DNA of 40,943 nucleotides, taken from assembly GCF_015057245.1 (NCBI RefSeq), contig NZ_SVET01000023.1:1-40943 (forward strand), given 5' to 3'. A program made the position numbers and the translations under genes. Origin of the DNA: Pseudobutyrivibrio ruminis. GTDB lineage: Bacteria > Bacillota > Clostridia > Lachnospirales > Lachnospiraceae. Shown here one piece after another: positions 12,878 to 21,550 of the stretch. The notes beneath the pieces are model-generated. The model was not told the origin of the DNA. It ran no database searches and saw nothing but the letters and a program-made list of their open reading frames with translations. Position 1 is the stretch's first letter; each line of letters begins with the position of its first letter.

Positions 12878-15835
12878 ATGCAAATTGAAGGACTCAAGGT
12901 AACGGATTACATCAAAACAGAAGGTGCTTCAGACCAGGGATTTGGCGTAGGCACCAGCGGTATCAAGGACGATAACAAAGCAAATTTTAATACAGAATTA
13001 AGAACACTTTCAGTAGACAACGCATTTTATGATAATAAAGGAAAAATGACTGATGAAGATTTTACCAAGGAGGTAAATGAGGCATCAGCTCTTGGCATGT
13101 CTATAGTTGATAAGGTGAAAAATATCGAGCGCGGCTGGGACGAAGAAGCCACAGCAAAAGCTCGCGAGGACGGACACAATCCAATGGACATGGAGCCAGA
13201 GGCTCTTGTCACAGTCGTGGATGAAATCAAAATGAATCTTGCGAAAGCTGGAAAAGACATCAGCAAAATGGGAGGCCTTGATCAGGATGAGATTCAGGCA
13301 ATGACCGGCTCAGTGGCACAGGCAGTTGAAATGACTCGTGGCCTATCTGATACTTTGCCAGTGGAAGCTCAGGCATATCTTGTAAAGAATGAGCTTGAGC
13401 CAACCATCACCAATATCTACAACGCTACATATTCGGCGCCAACAGGCCCAAAGGGCACAGCAGAGCCAACCGACGAAGACATAATCAGTCTTCTTGAAGA
13501 TTTAGGAGATAAACTAGATTCACTTATCGAACAAGTCGAAGGTGAATTAACCGAGTCTGCGCAGAAACCAATGACACCACAGGAATTGAAAGATACTGTG
13601 GCAACCATGCTCAAGCAAGATGTTCCAATCACAAAGGAGCATCTTGAGTACATGGTTGAGCTTGGCGAGTACGAAAAGCCATCGGAAGAAAATATCGTAA
13701 ATGCGATAGACGATATTGTAGCAGAGGGCAAAGAGCCAACAGATGCATATCTTATCCCTGGCTACTCTCTTATGGACCAGGCCAAGAAAACTTTTGAAGA
13801 AGTCATGGGAATGGATGCAAGCTCACTTTCATCTATTACTGCTCAGCGCCAGCTTACAGAAATCCAGCTCACAATGACGGTTGAGGCCACATTTACAATG
13901 ATGAAAAATGGCATAACGGTTAATACAAGTGACCTGTCTGATCTCCTTGATAAGCTGAAATTACAGGAAACAAATCTCCTTCAGATTCTTATGAAGGCAG
14001 AAAAGAACGAAGCAACAAATGCAAATGTAAATCTGTTCAAGCAGGTAATGAACGAGATGGCAGACATCCAGTCTGCACCAGCCGCCATGCTTGGAAGATT
14101 TTCAAATATCAATGCAGAGACATTCTCTTACGTGCACGAAGTCAGCGTGTCGGTTACAGCAGAATACTCTCGCATGGAAATGACCTATGAATCTGTTGGA
14201 ACAGAGGTTAGAGCTGACCTTGGTGACAGCATGAACAAGGCATTCCAGAATGTGGACGACATATTGGCAGACCTTGACATCGAGGCAACAGAAGCCAGTC
14301 AGAAGGCAGTACGAGTTCTTGCTTACAACAAAATGGAAATTACAGCAGAGTCGGTTACTACAATGAAGGCTTCTACAGAAATGGTGGCTCGCACATTCAA
14401 GAGCATGACACCAGCTGTTGTTGCAGAAATGATTAAGCGAGGAGAGAATCCTCTTGATATGACCATGGAAAGTCTTAAGGCAAAAGCAGAAAGCATTAAG
14501 GCTGAAATGGGTAGCACCTCTGATGAAGAAAGCTTTTCGAAGTTCCTTTGGAAGGCAGAGCACAATGCAGAAATCTCTGAATCAGAGAGAGACGCATACG
14601 TAGGTGTGTACAGACTTCTTCATCAAGTGGAAAAGTCTGATGGTGCAGCCATTGGTGCGTTGATAAGTCAGGGCACTGAGGTAACTTTGCGAAACCTTAT
14701 GACTGCTGTTCGCTCAAGTAAGCACACAGGCAAAGAGTATGAAATAGACGACAAGTTTGGTCAGCTGGACGAGATGGTTGTGAAGGATCTTTCTATTACA
14801 GAACAGATTGAGAAAGTCTTCCTCACAAACCGCTGTCGCGACGCTAAGGAAGCTATGACTCCTGCAAAGATGCATGTCTTCGGCGAAGAGCAAATCATGG
14901 AAATGAATGTAGACCAGTTTGCAACTGCCATGGAAGATACTTCTGACGAGCAGGCTGAAGCTGCCTACAACAATTACGTAACAGAACAGCTAAAGACAAC
15001 TATTGCAGAGGATGCAAAAGTATCTTCTATATTAGATGAATACAACTTACCTCATTCTGCAAACATGATTGCAGCAGTGGAGGCAATGGTTGAAAACAAT
15101 GGCCAGGTATTCAAGGATTTATTCTCTAAATCTACTGGCAGAGCAGCCACTACTTTTGGAGCCCTTGAAAGCATGGATGTGGATGACATTATTGAATTGG
15201 CATACTCGCGTTTTGCTGAGGCTTGCCATACACCAGAGGAAATGGCAGAGGCCCAGGAAGCGCTGGGAACATTGGCTGAAAATGTCATGAAGACCATGAT
15301 TGAAACGGAGGATGTCCGCACTGTAGATATGGATGGCATGAAGCTTGTTGTGCAGCAGACAAAGGTTATGTCAGAAATGGCTCGCACAGGGGAAACATAT
15401 CACATCCCTATTATGGTGGCCGACGAAGCCGGAAATATGAATCTGAAAATCGTACGTGGCGACGGTGAATCAGGTCTTATTCAGATGGCCCTCCACCTTC
15501 AGACAACTGGCACAATCTCAACATCATTCCGCTACGAAGCAGGCTCAGTCAGCGCATCAGTAGAATGCGAAACTGCTCAAATGCGAGAAATGTTTGCAAG
15601 CCAGGCCCCTATGATTGCACAAATCATGCAGGAAGAAACAGGCTTTGCTTTTAGCTTCAGCTTCACACAGTCCTTCGGACTCAGTGCAGCTGACATCTAT
15701 AATATGGAGCAGGGAAATTATGAGGGACTAGCAACAGCTGGCGCTTCCGGCGAAGCTAGCCAGTCCGAAATCCAGACCCAGGCCCTCTACAGCATCGCCC
15801 GTGGCTACATAAATGTAATTGCAGAATTGTTTTAA
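12878..15835 (+). CDS. DUF6240-type protein with FliK-like C-terminus
   Basis: A 985-residue cytosolic-type protein without signal peptide, started at ATG 12878 after GCGGAGGA. It is highly helical, with recurring segments of the type I-T-x-E-x-L-x-Y-M-x-E-L-G (for example DVPITKEHLEYMVELGEYEK), as in the DUF6240 proteins of Lachnospiraceae. The last 150 residues change character: MNLKIVRGDGESGLIQMALH, then strands with SVSASVECETAQMREMFASQ. This resembles the C-terminal domain of the flagellar hook-length protein FliK. Unusual abundance of Glu, Met and Ala is notable. The neighbouring flagellin and a sigma-28-like promoter support a flagellar role, possibly hook-length control or export; this is inference. 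Confidence 0.65.
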   Translation: MQIEGLKVTDYIKTEGASDQGFGVGTSGIKDDNKANFNTELRTLSVDNAFYDNKGKMTDEDFTKEVNEASALGMSIVDKVKNIERGWDEEATAKAREDGHNPMDMEPEALVTVVDEIKMNLAKAGKDISKMGGLDQDEIQAMTGSVAQAVEMTRGLSDTLPVEAQAYLVKNELEPTITNIYNATYSAPTGPKGTAEPTDEDIISLLEDLGDKLDSLIEQVEGELTESAQKPMTPQELKDTVATMLKQDVPITKEHLEYMVELGEYEKPSEENIVNAIDDIVAEGKEPTDAYLIPGYSLMDQAKKTFEEVMGMDASSLSSITAQRQLTEIQLTMTVEATFTMMKNGITVNTSDLSDLLDKLKLQETNLLQILMKAEKNEATNANVNLFKQVMNEMADIQSAPAAMLGRFSNINAETFSYVHEVSVSVTAEYSRMEMTYESVGTEVRADLGDSMNKAFQNVDDILADLDIEATEASQKAVRVLAYNKMEITAESVTTMKASTEMVARTFKSMTPAVVAEMIKRGENPLDMTMESLKAKAESIKAEMGSTSDEESFSKFLWKAEHNAEISESERDAYVGVYRLLHQVEKSDGAAIGALISQGTEVTLRNLMTAVRSSKHTGKEYEIDDKFGQLDEMVVKDLSITEQIEKVFLTNRCRDAKEAMTPAKMHVFGEEQIMEMNVDQFATAMEDTSDEQAEAAYNNYVTEQLKTTIAEDAKVSSILDEYNLPHSANMIAAVEAMVENNGQVFKDLFSKSTGRAATTFGALESMDVDDIIELAYSRFAEACHTPEEMAEAQEALGTLAENVMKTMIETEDVRTVDMDGMKLVVQQTKVMSEMARTGETYHIPIMVADEAGNMNLKIVRGDGESGLIQMALHLQTTGTISTSFRYEAGSVSASVECETAQMREMFASQAPMIAQIMQEETGFAFSFSFTQSFGLSAADIYNMEQGNYEGLATAGASGEASQSEIQTQALYSIARGYINVIAELF

Positions 15836-15871
15836 AAGAAACCATAAAAAATGAATAGTGAGAAACTATAG

Positions 15872-15908
15872 AATGCAAGGCCTTGAAATACAAGGTCTTG
15901 CATTTTTT
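15872..15908 (+). terminator. Terminator after the FliK-like gene
   Basis: A 14-bp stem (15872-15885 with 15891-15904, one G-U pair, loop AAATA) runs into six T. It separates the upstream gene from flagellin. Confidence 0.9.
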
Positions 15909-15935
15909 ATAGCTGAAAAGTTGCATATATTGGGT

Positions 15936-15961
15936 TAAGTTTAAGGGGGCACGTCCGATAT
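15936..15961 (+). promoter_or_regulatory. Candidate sigma-28 promoter of flagellin
   Basis: TAAG (15936-15939), 14 bases and TCCGATAT (15954-15961) fit the flagellar sigma factor consensus well. The leader to ATG 16053 is about 85 bases long and holds no other clear element. Confidence 0.7.
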
Positions 15962-16052
15962 TAAATGTGTAAGGACATGGAAGACCTAACAATTTCAAAT
16001 ACACCGCACGGATGCTAGACTTGCTTTATTTACGGCTAATTAGGAGGCAACT

Positions 16053-17480
16053 ATGAGAATTAACAATAACATGTCAGCGGTGATTACCAACAACCAACTT
16101 CTTGGTACAGAAAGTTCCCTTGCAGATGTAATGGAAAAGTTAAGTTCAGGCTTTAGCATTAATCATGCATCAGATGATCCATCTGGTATTGCTATTGCGG
16201 GCAAAATGCAGGCACAGATTGATGGATTAGGTAAAGCTTCAACAAACAGTAGCGATGGAATTTCAGTACTTCAAACAGCTGAAGGTGCTCTTAATGAAGT
16301 AACAGATATGATTCAGCGAATGAGAGAGCTTTCGGTTCAGGCTGCAAATGGCACAAACTCAGATTCAGAGCGTGAGACAATTCAAAAAGAAATTGATTCT
16401 CTTTTAGAGGAAATTGATAGAGTAGCAGAAACAACAGAGTTCAACACAATCAACCTATTAAATGGTTCACTTGATAATAGAACTTATGCTGAGCATGCAA
16501 CTCGTATGCAGACATCAAACACAGTTCCAGCAGGATTATATACATTGACTATAACATCAGCTGCAACTCGTGGAACAGCAGGTGGCGTTAATCCGTTGCT
16601 TGGAAATGCAACAGCTACAGCACTTTCAATGGCTGGAACAATGAATATTAACGGATACGGCGTTGAATTTACAGAAGGAATGTCTCGTGAAGCGGTATAC
16701 GAAGCTATGCGAGATGCTTGTGAAAAAGGTAGTGCTACAATCTCTGACCCAGATGAGAACATTGCAATCTATTCGTTGAAATATGGTGCAAAGGCAGATT
16801 TGGAAATCGAATTTTCTTCAAAGGAATTTGCGGTAGCATTAGGATTCCCTGAGGACCAGATTACTGAAGGTGCAATTATCCAGAATGTAGGTGTTGATGC
16901 TGTTGTTGAATTGGACAAGACATCACCATCAATGTTTGGCCCACAGGCAACTACAGGATATGATGGAAATCACATTACTGTTACAGATGTAGATGGATTC
17001 GAATTATCTTTCCTTGCAGAAGCGGGATTTGATGCTACAACAGATACAGTGACAGGTGGAAAAATAGAATTTAACGTTACAGACATCGGCTCAATGACAC
17101 TTCATGTTGGTGCAAATAAGAACCAGAACATGGAAGTAAGAATTGCAGCAGTTACAACAGAGTTCATGTACATTGATGACCTTAGTGTAACAAGAGTAAA
17201 TGGTCCAGAGGATGCACTTGATTCTCTCGACACAGCTCTCAATTATGTGACTTCAGTCAGATCTCAGCTTGGTGCATATGAGAACCGACTTGAGCATACA
17301 ACAAAATCTCTTGATACAACAGAAGAGAACATGACATCAGCTATCTCTCGTGTAGAGGATGCTGATATGGCAACAACAATGGTTGAGTATACAAAGCTCA
17401 ACGTATTGGAGCAGGCAGGTACATCTGCACTTGCGCAGGCAAATGAGTTACCACAACTTGCATTACAGTTGCTACAATAA
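16053..17480 (+). CDS. fliC: Flagellin
   Basis: A 475-residue filament protein with both conserved ends: MRINNNMSAVITNNQLLGTE and KLSSGFSINHASDDPSGIAI at the N-terminus (D0/D1), and AISRVEDADMATTMVEYTKL with ALAQANELPQLALQLLQ at the C-terminus. The ends form the filament core and interact in export and assembly. The middle (about residues 150-375) is a variable surface domain containing a hook-IN-like segment (MNINGYGVEFTEGMSREAVY). AGGAGG stands ahead of ATG 16053. A sigma-28-like promoter precedes it and the chaperone gene fliS follows after 44 bases. Confidence 0.96.
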   Translation: MRINNNMSAVITNNQLLGTESSLADVMEKLSSGFSINHASDDPSGIAIAGKMQAQIDGLGKASTNSSDGISVLQTAEGALNEVTDMIQRMRELSVQAANGTNSDSERETIQKEIDSLLEEIDRVAETTEFNTINLLNGSLDNRTYAEHATRMQTSNTVPAGLYTLTITSAATRGTAGGVNPLLGNATATALSMAGTMNINGYGVEFTEGMSREAVYEAMRDACEKGSATISDPDENIAIYSLKYGAKADLEIEFSSKEFAVALGFPEDQITEGAIIQNVGVDAVVELDKTSPSMFGPQATTGYDGNHITVTDVDGFELSFLAEAGFDATTDTVTGGKIEFNVTDIGSMTLHVGANKNQNMEVRIAAVTTEFMYIDDLSVTRVNGPEDALDSLDTALNYVTSVRSQLGAYENRLEHTTKSLDTTEENMTSAISRVEDADMATTMVEYTKLNVLEQAGTSALAQANELPQLALQLLQ

Positions 17481-17524
17481 GGTGACACTAAAAGTCGAGT
17501 TTGCTTTTTATAGGAGTGAAATAA

Positions 17525-18001
17525 ATGAACAGAGATAAGATTTCAGCTTTTACCTTGAAAATAGCTTCCAGCAATGGATGTGGATTGATTTCAATTCTTT
17601 ATGATATATATGAAGAATATGAAACAGATGCGCTGGACAATTTTGAAGCTGGCCAAGTGACAGAAGCAATTGCAGCACTTAAAAAGTGCGCAGAAGTTGT
17701 AAATCACCTCCAGAAAGATTTAAATTTTGAATACAAGGTAAGTGGAAATCTGTACGCGCTTTACGATTATGTACAGCGAAATGTATCCAAGTCCATATAC
17801 AAGGCAAACGCTGACGGATTATTAGAAGCAAAAAAGGTGATGGATGAGTTAGGAGATGCTTTTGACCAGTTGGCAAAGGAAGATACGTCCGCACCGATTA
17901 TGCAAAATACACAACATATTATGGCAGGAATAACTTATGGAAAAAATTCTTTAAATGAAAGTGTTATGGGTAACCAGGCAAGAAGAGGATTTTGGGCATA
18001 A
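17525..18001 (+). CDS. fliS: Flagellin export chaperone FliS
   Basis: A 158-residue helical protein of the FliS family: FTLKIASSNGCGLISILYDI, a second helix with AALKKCAEVVNHLQKDLNF, and NLYALYDYVQRNVSKSIYKA. FliS binds the disordered C-terminus of flagellin in the cytoplasm, prevents premature polymerisation and delivers it to the export gate. Its position directly after flagellin fits. It is slightly longer than usual (about 125-135 residues) owing to a tail ending RRGFWA. TAGGAGTG supplies the ribosome binding site. It is probably cotranscribed with flagellin up to the terminator at 18017. Confidence 0.85.
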   Translation: MNRDKISAFTLKIASSNGCGLISILYDIYEEYETDALDNFEAGQVTEAIAALKKCAEVVNHLQKDLNFEYKVSGNLYALYDYVQRNVSKSIYKANADGLLEAKKVMDELGDAFDQLAKEDTSAPIMQNTQHIMAGITYGKNSLNESVMGNQARRGFWA

Positions 18002-18016
18002 CAGTAGTAAATAATA

Positions 18017-18050
18017 AATGAGACTCTAGTTCGCTAGGGTCTCATTTTTT
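18017..18050 (+). terminator. Terminator of the flagellin-fliS unit
   Basis: A 13-bp stem (18017-18029 with 18034-18046, one G-U pair) closed by a TTCG tetraloop and followed by a T-tract. Confidence 0.93.
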
Positions 18051-18093
18051 GTGTTTTTGTATAAAGAAAATGTTTGTGAAAAATATACAAGCG

Positions 18094-18122
18094 AATTTCA
18101 TAGTGTCAAACGCTATGGAATT
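18094..18122 (+). promoter_or_regulatory. Leader hairpin ahead of the Tad locus
   Basis: AATTTCATAG (18094-18103) pairs with CTATGGAATT (18113-18122), one G-U pair, around TGTCAAACG. It lies in the presumed 5' leader of the first Tad gene and has no T-tract. No convincing -35/-10 pair was found between 18050 and 18145. Confidence 0.4.
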
Positions 18123-18145
18123 ATTTCTGGATCCGGAGCATACTG

Positions 18146-18586
18146 TTGCGTCGACAGGAGGTGAAAAAGACGAGTACGTTTTTGATCTGGAGCATTTTGA
18201 CGTCGGCATCGCTGTTTGATGCCAGGTCGTACAGGATTCCAAATCAACTAATCATCCTGGGTTACTTAGCAGGAATTTATGTGAACCTGTTGAGCTATGG
18301 ATGGATAGGAATTGCATACTTCCTTATGAAAGCAATGTGGCCAATAGCATGTTTATCGCTGCTGTATATTTTTGGTAAACAGCTTGGCGCTGGTGACATC
18401 AAATTGTTTTCTGTAATGGCAACACTGGTGGGTGCATACATTACCGTAAATACGATGATCACTTCTGTGATTCTTGCTGGGATCGCGATTGTCATTGTGA
18501 GTATATATGAAGGGCGATTAATAAGAAGAAAGCTTCATTATTCTTTTTATATAACGGCTGCGTTTTTTTTACTGCAGTATAAATGA
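18146..18586 (+). CDS. tadV: A24-family prepilin peptidase (TadV/CpaA type)
   Basis: A 146-residue polytopic membrane protease that cleaves the leader peptides of Flp pilin and pseudopilins. The two catalytic aspartates are visible: D25 in LFDARSYRIPN and D84 in GAGDIKLFS. About five hydrophobic segments are present. The start is taken as TTG 18146, with GGAG at 18135-18138; the strong AGGAGG at 18156-18161 lies inside the reading frame with no standard start codon at proper distance. It is the first gene of the Tad operon, and its stop is followed by the tadZ-like gene after 26 bases. Confidence 0.88.
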   Translation: MRRQEVKKTSTFLIWSILTSASLFDARSYRIPNQLIILGYLAGIYVNLLSYGWIGIAYFLMKAMWPIACLSLLYIFGKQLGAGDIKLFSVMATLVGAYITVNTMITSVILAGIAIVIVSIYEGRLIRRKLHYSFYITAAFFLLQYK

Positions 18587-18612
18587 ACAAGAGAAATAAT
18601 GGAGGAGTTACC

Positions 18613-19611
18613 ATGAGAAATTTGGAAGTTGCTTTATGTGATTGCTGTGAAGATTACATATTAAAGTTTGCTTCATATCTTATGTCTAATGTGGATGCCA
18701 GCATTCATATTTTTACAACAACAGAGAGCTTCTTTTCCGATGAGGGTTGCTACGATGTAGCGATTATGTCTGAGGATTTCAAAGAAGTTTCGGAGTTTAG
18801 ACCTAAGGGAGAAGTAAAACGCAAATACTTCTTATGTGAAGAATCGGATGTTGAAGATGAGGATTACATATATAAATACCAATCTATCGACAACGTCTTG
18901 GGAGAAATAACTGAGTTACGAAAACAAAAAGGTGTAGGCGCTAGTATAAAAAAGTCTAATGGAAATTCAAAGTTTATAGGAGTGTATTCTCCTGTTGATC
19001 ATGAATTGCAGCTGCCATTTTCAATGGCGCTGGGTCAGGGATACAGAACAGGTGGGAAAGTTCTGTTCTTAGATTTAGAAGAGATATCTATCATGCCAGA
19101 TTTAATCGGCAGTGAAATGGAAAGAAATCTTCTGGATCTTCTATATGAAATCAATACAAGCGCAAGTGATTTTGACATAACTACATATGTAAGAAACTTT
19201 ATGGGATTTGATTTTATTCAGCCATTTAGAAATCCAAATGAGCTTGGTGAGATTGAGGCAGAAACATGGAATTTGCTGTTTGATGTTCTTGCCAAATCAG
19301 ATTATGACGTGATTGTAGTTTTATTTGGAAGAACAATAAACGGATTTATTTCAATCCTCCAAAGATTTGAGCACCTTTATGTTTTGGGAAAACCGGGAGA
19401 TTACTTCAAAAAGGGCCAGGAAGCATTTATGGAATATCTTGAGCGAATAAATGCAGAAGTAGATAGGGAGAGTGTAATTCTTCCTATGTCTGCAGGAAAT
19501 CTGACAGATGGTACATACCAGATTCAGGAGCTGATGCAGGGCAATTTAGGAGTATTTGTAAAAAAGCTAATTAGTACGAAGGTCAAAAATGCAATTGAAT
19601 GTTACAGATGA
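18613..19611 (+). CDS. tadZ: TadZ/CpaE-like protein lacking a P-loop
   Basis: A 332-residue protein from ATG 18613 (GGAGGA at 18601-18606). The N-terminal 100 residues resemble a degenerate receiver domain; the rest has the MinD/ParA-like fold of TadZ, which places the pilus machine at the pole. Where related proteins carry a G-x-x-G-K-T-type loop after GVYSP (residues 123-127), this one has VDHELQLPFS, so ATP binding is probably lost. The following strand VLFLDLEE is retained. It overlaps tadA by 23 bases, and its place between the peptidase and TadA is standard. Confidence 0.78.
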   Translation: MRNLEVALCDCCEDYILKFASYLMSNVDASIHIFTTTESFFSDEGCYDVAIMSEDFKEVSEFRPKGEVKRKYFLCEESDVEDEDYIYKYQSIDNVLGEITELRKQKGVGASIKKSNGNSKFIGVYSPVDHELQLPFSMALGQGYRTGGKVLFLDLEEISIMPDLIGSEMERNLLDLLYEINTSASDFDITTYVRNFMGFDFIQPFRNPNELGEIEAETWNLLFDVLAKSDYDVIVVLFGRTINGFISILQRFEHLYVLGKPGDYFKKGQEAFMEYLERINAEVDRESVILPMSAGNLTDGTYQIQELMQGNLGVFVKKLISTKVKNAIECYR

Positions 19612-20815
19612 TTTAGAAAAAGAGATACGTCAGGAGGTAATGAATGCACTTGATTTATCGATGGATGTGTCTGATGAAGAAATATTAACTTTAATTAAAA
19701 ATAGCATAATCGAAAAGGGAAAGAATAGACCAATCTCGCTGGCAGATAGGAAAAAGATTGAAAATCATGTCTTTAATTCGCTACGAAAATTGGATGTTCT
19801 GGAGGACTTGCTAAACGACGAAGAGATTACAGAAATAATGATTAATGGCCCGGAGAATATCTTCATAGAAAAGAAGGGCCGAGTGGTTCATTGCAGTGAA
19901 AAATTCTCTTCCGAGGAGAAATTGAATGACATTATTCAAAATATCGTAGCTCAAAGTAACAAGATTGTTAACGAGTCAAACCCAATCGTAGACACCAGAC
20001 TTTCGGATGGATCGCGAGTGAATATCGTGTTGAAACCTGCGGCTGTAGATTACAGTATTTTATCAATTCGAAAGTTTCCAAAAGAGCAAATGAACATGGA
20101 AAGATTGAAATCCTTTGGCTCTATTTCTGAAGAGCAAGTGGAACTTCTACGGAAGCTGGTGGCAAGCGGATACAACATATTTGTGTCAGGTGGAACAGGC
20201 AGCGGTAAGACATCATTTTTGAATGCTCTAGGTGAATTCATACCTAGTGATGAAAGAGTAATTACTATAGAGGATTCGGCAGAGCTTCAGCTGAAAAATG
20301 TAGACAACCTGGTACGTCTAGAGGCGCGAAATGCAAACCTGGAAGGTAAGAATGAGATTACCATCAGAGATTTGCTCAAATCCTCTCTTAGAATGCGCCC
20401 GGACAGAATCATTGTTGGTGAGTGCAGAGGAGCAGAAGCCCTTGAAATGCTTCAAGCCTTCAACACCGGTCACGACGGAAGTTGTTCAACTGGTCATAGC
20501 AATTCCTGCAAGGATATGTTGTCACGATTGGAGACTATGGTGTTGATGGGGGCGGAGATTCCGTTGCCTGCTATTAGGCAGCAGATTGCATCTGGAATCG
20601 ATATCATTGTTCAGCTTGGAAGGCTCCGAGATAAAAGCAGAAAGCTGCTTGAAATCACAGAAGTGTTAGGGCTTGAGGACAATGAAATTCAGTTGAATCC
20701 ACTTTATAGATTCAAGGAGATAGAAGAAGTAAATGGAAGGATAGTGGGCCAATGGGAAAAGGTAGGAAGCCTGGTAAACCAAGACAAGCTAAAAGCAAAT
20801 GGAATGCAGATTTAA
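19589..20815 (+). CDS. tadA: Tad pilus assembly ATPase TadA/CpaF
   Basis: A 408-residue secretion ATPase that powers pilus extension, and in CpaF also retraction. Visible motifs are Walker A GGTGSGKT (201-208), Walker B around RIIVGECRGAE (273-283) and the His box GHDGSCSTGHSNS (294-306), with an N-terminal domain typical of CpaF. GAAGG seven bases before ATG 19589 supports the start inside tadZ. It overlaps tadB by 64 bases. Confidence 0.95.
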   Translation: MQLNVTDDLEKEIRQEVMNALDLSMDVSDEEILTLIKNSIIEKGKNRPISLADRKKIENHVFNSLRKLDVLEDLLNDEEITEIMINGPENIFIEKKGRVVHCSEKFSSEEKLNDIIQNIVAQSNKIVNESNPIVDTRLSDGSRVNIVLKPAAVDYSILSIRKFPKEQMNMERLKSFGSISEEQVELLRKLVASGYNIFVSGGTGSGKTSFLNALGEFIPSDERVITIEDSAELQLKNVDNLVRLEARNANLEGKNEITIRDLLKSSLRMRPDRIIVGECRGAEALEMLQAFNTGHDGSCSTGHSNSCKDMLSRLETMVLMGAEIPLPAIRQQIASGIDIIVQLGRLRDKSRKLLEITEVLGLEDNEIQLNPLYRFKEIEEVNGRIVGQWEKVGSLVNQDKLKANGMQI

Positions 20816-21531
20816 GGCTGACAAAGGATGATTTCATGCCTCTGCTTCAAGGGATAGGGCTGACTTGTGTAATCGCATATCTGTTTTATAAATCCTTCAT
20901 GGGACTAGTGATTGGTGTAGGTGTAGTGCCTTTTTGGATTCATCTTAATAGAGTGGAGCGAGTGGAAAGAAGAAAGGCGAGAATGCTTGTTGAGTTTAAG
21001 GAATTCATGATTTTGATAGTACAAGGACTTCAGACAGGTTATTCCCTGGAACGAGGAATAAAGCAGGCAGAGAACGAGCTAAAAAGACTATATCCAGACG
21101 ATTCTGTTTTGCTGCCGTATGCTCATGTGATGAATCAGAAAATCTCTATGAATGTGCAGCTGGAAAAGGCCTTTATGGAATTTGCATCATCAGTAGGTTT
21201 GGAAGAGGCCATGAGTCTAGCAGAGATTATCGCATTTGCGAAGCGAAGTGGTGGAGATTATGGAAAGAATATCAGGGAGACTGCCATGAAGATAGAAGAC
21301 AATCTGGCAGTCAAACAGGATATAGAAACAATCACCACAGAAAAGCGACTGGAGCTAAAGGTAATGTGTGTTATGCCAATAGGAATTCTTGCGTATATCA
21401 CACTTACTTCAAAGGGATTTGTAGCGCCACTTTATGGAAATCTAGCAGGTGTATTTATAATGACAGTATGTCTAATCGCGTATGGATTTTTGATTATGTT
21501 AGGTAAAAAGATTATCGATATTAAGGTCTAA
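20752..21531 (+). CDS. tadB: Tad inner-membrane platform protein TadB
   Basis: A 259-residue T2SSF-domain protein. A basic start precedes hydrophobic segments near residues 33-62; the cytoplasmic domain contains ILIVQGLQTGYSLERGIKQA and AEIIAFAKRSGGDYGKN, both typical of TadB. Two closing helices run to the end. It forms the membrane platform with TadC and contacts TadA. The start at 20752 produces a 64-base overlap with tadA, long but credible since the N-terminal basic stretch fits the family; no strong ribosome binding site is seen, so translational coupling is likely. Confidence 0.9.
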   Translation: MGKGRKPGKPRQAKSKWNADLRLTKDDFMPLLQGIGLTCVIAYLFYKSFMGLVIGVGVVPFWIHLNRVERVERRKARMLVEFKEFMILIVQGLQTGYSLERGIKQAENELKRLYPDDSVLLPYAHVMNQKISMNVQLEKAFMEFASSVGLEEAMSLAEIIAFAKRSGGDYGKNIRETAMKIEDNLAVKQDIETITTEKRLELKVMCVMPIGILAYITLTSKGFVAPLYGNLAGVFIMTVCLIAYGFLIMLGKKIIDIKV

Positions 21532-21550
21532 AAATAGGGAGGTGGGTGTC

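Noticed and set aside
14102..14563. Leftward frame of 153 codons inside the DUF6240 gene
   Set aside because: It is antisense to a well-supported gene, has Cys/His-rich composition typical of a shadow frame, and has no ribosome binding site.
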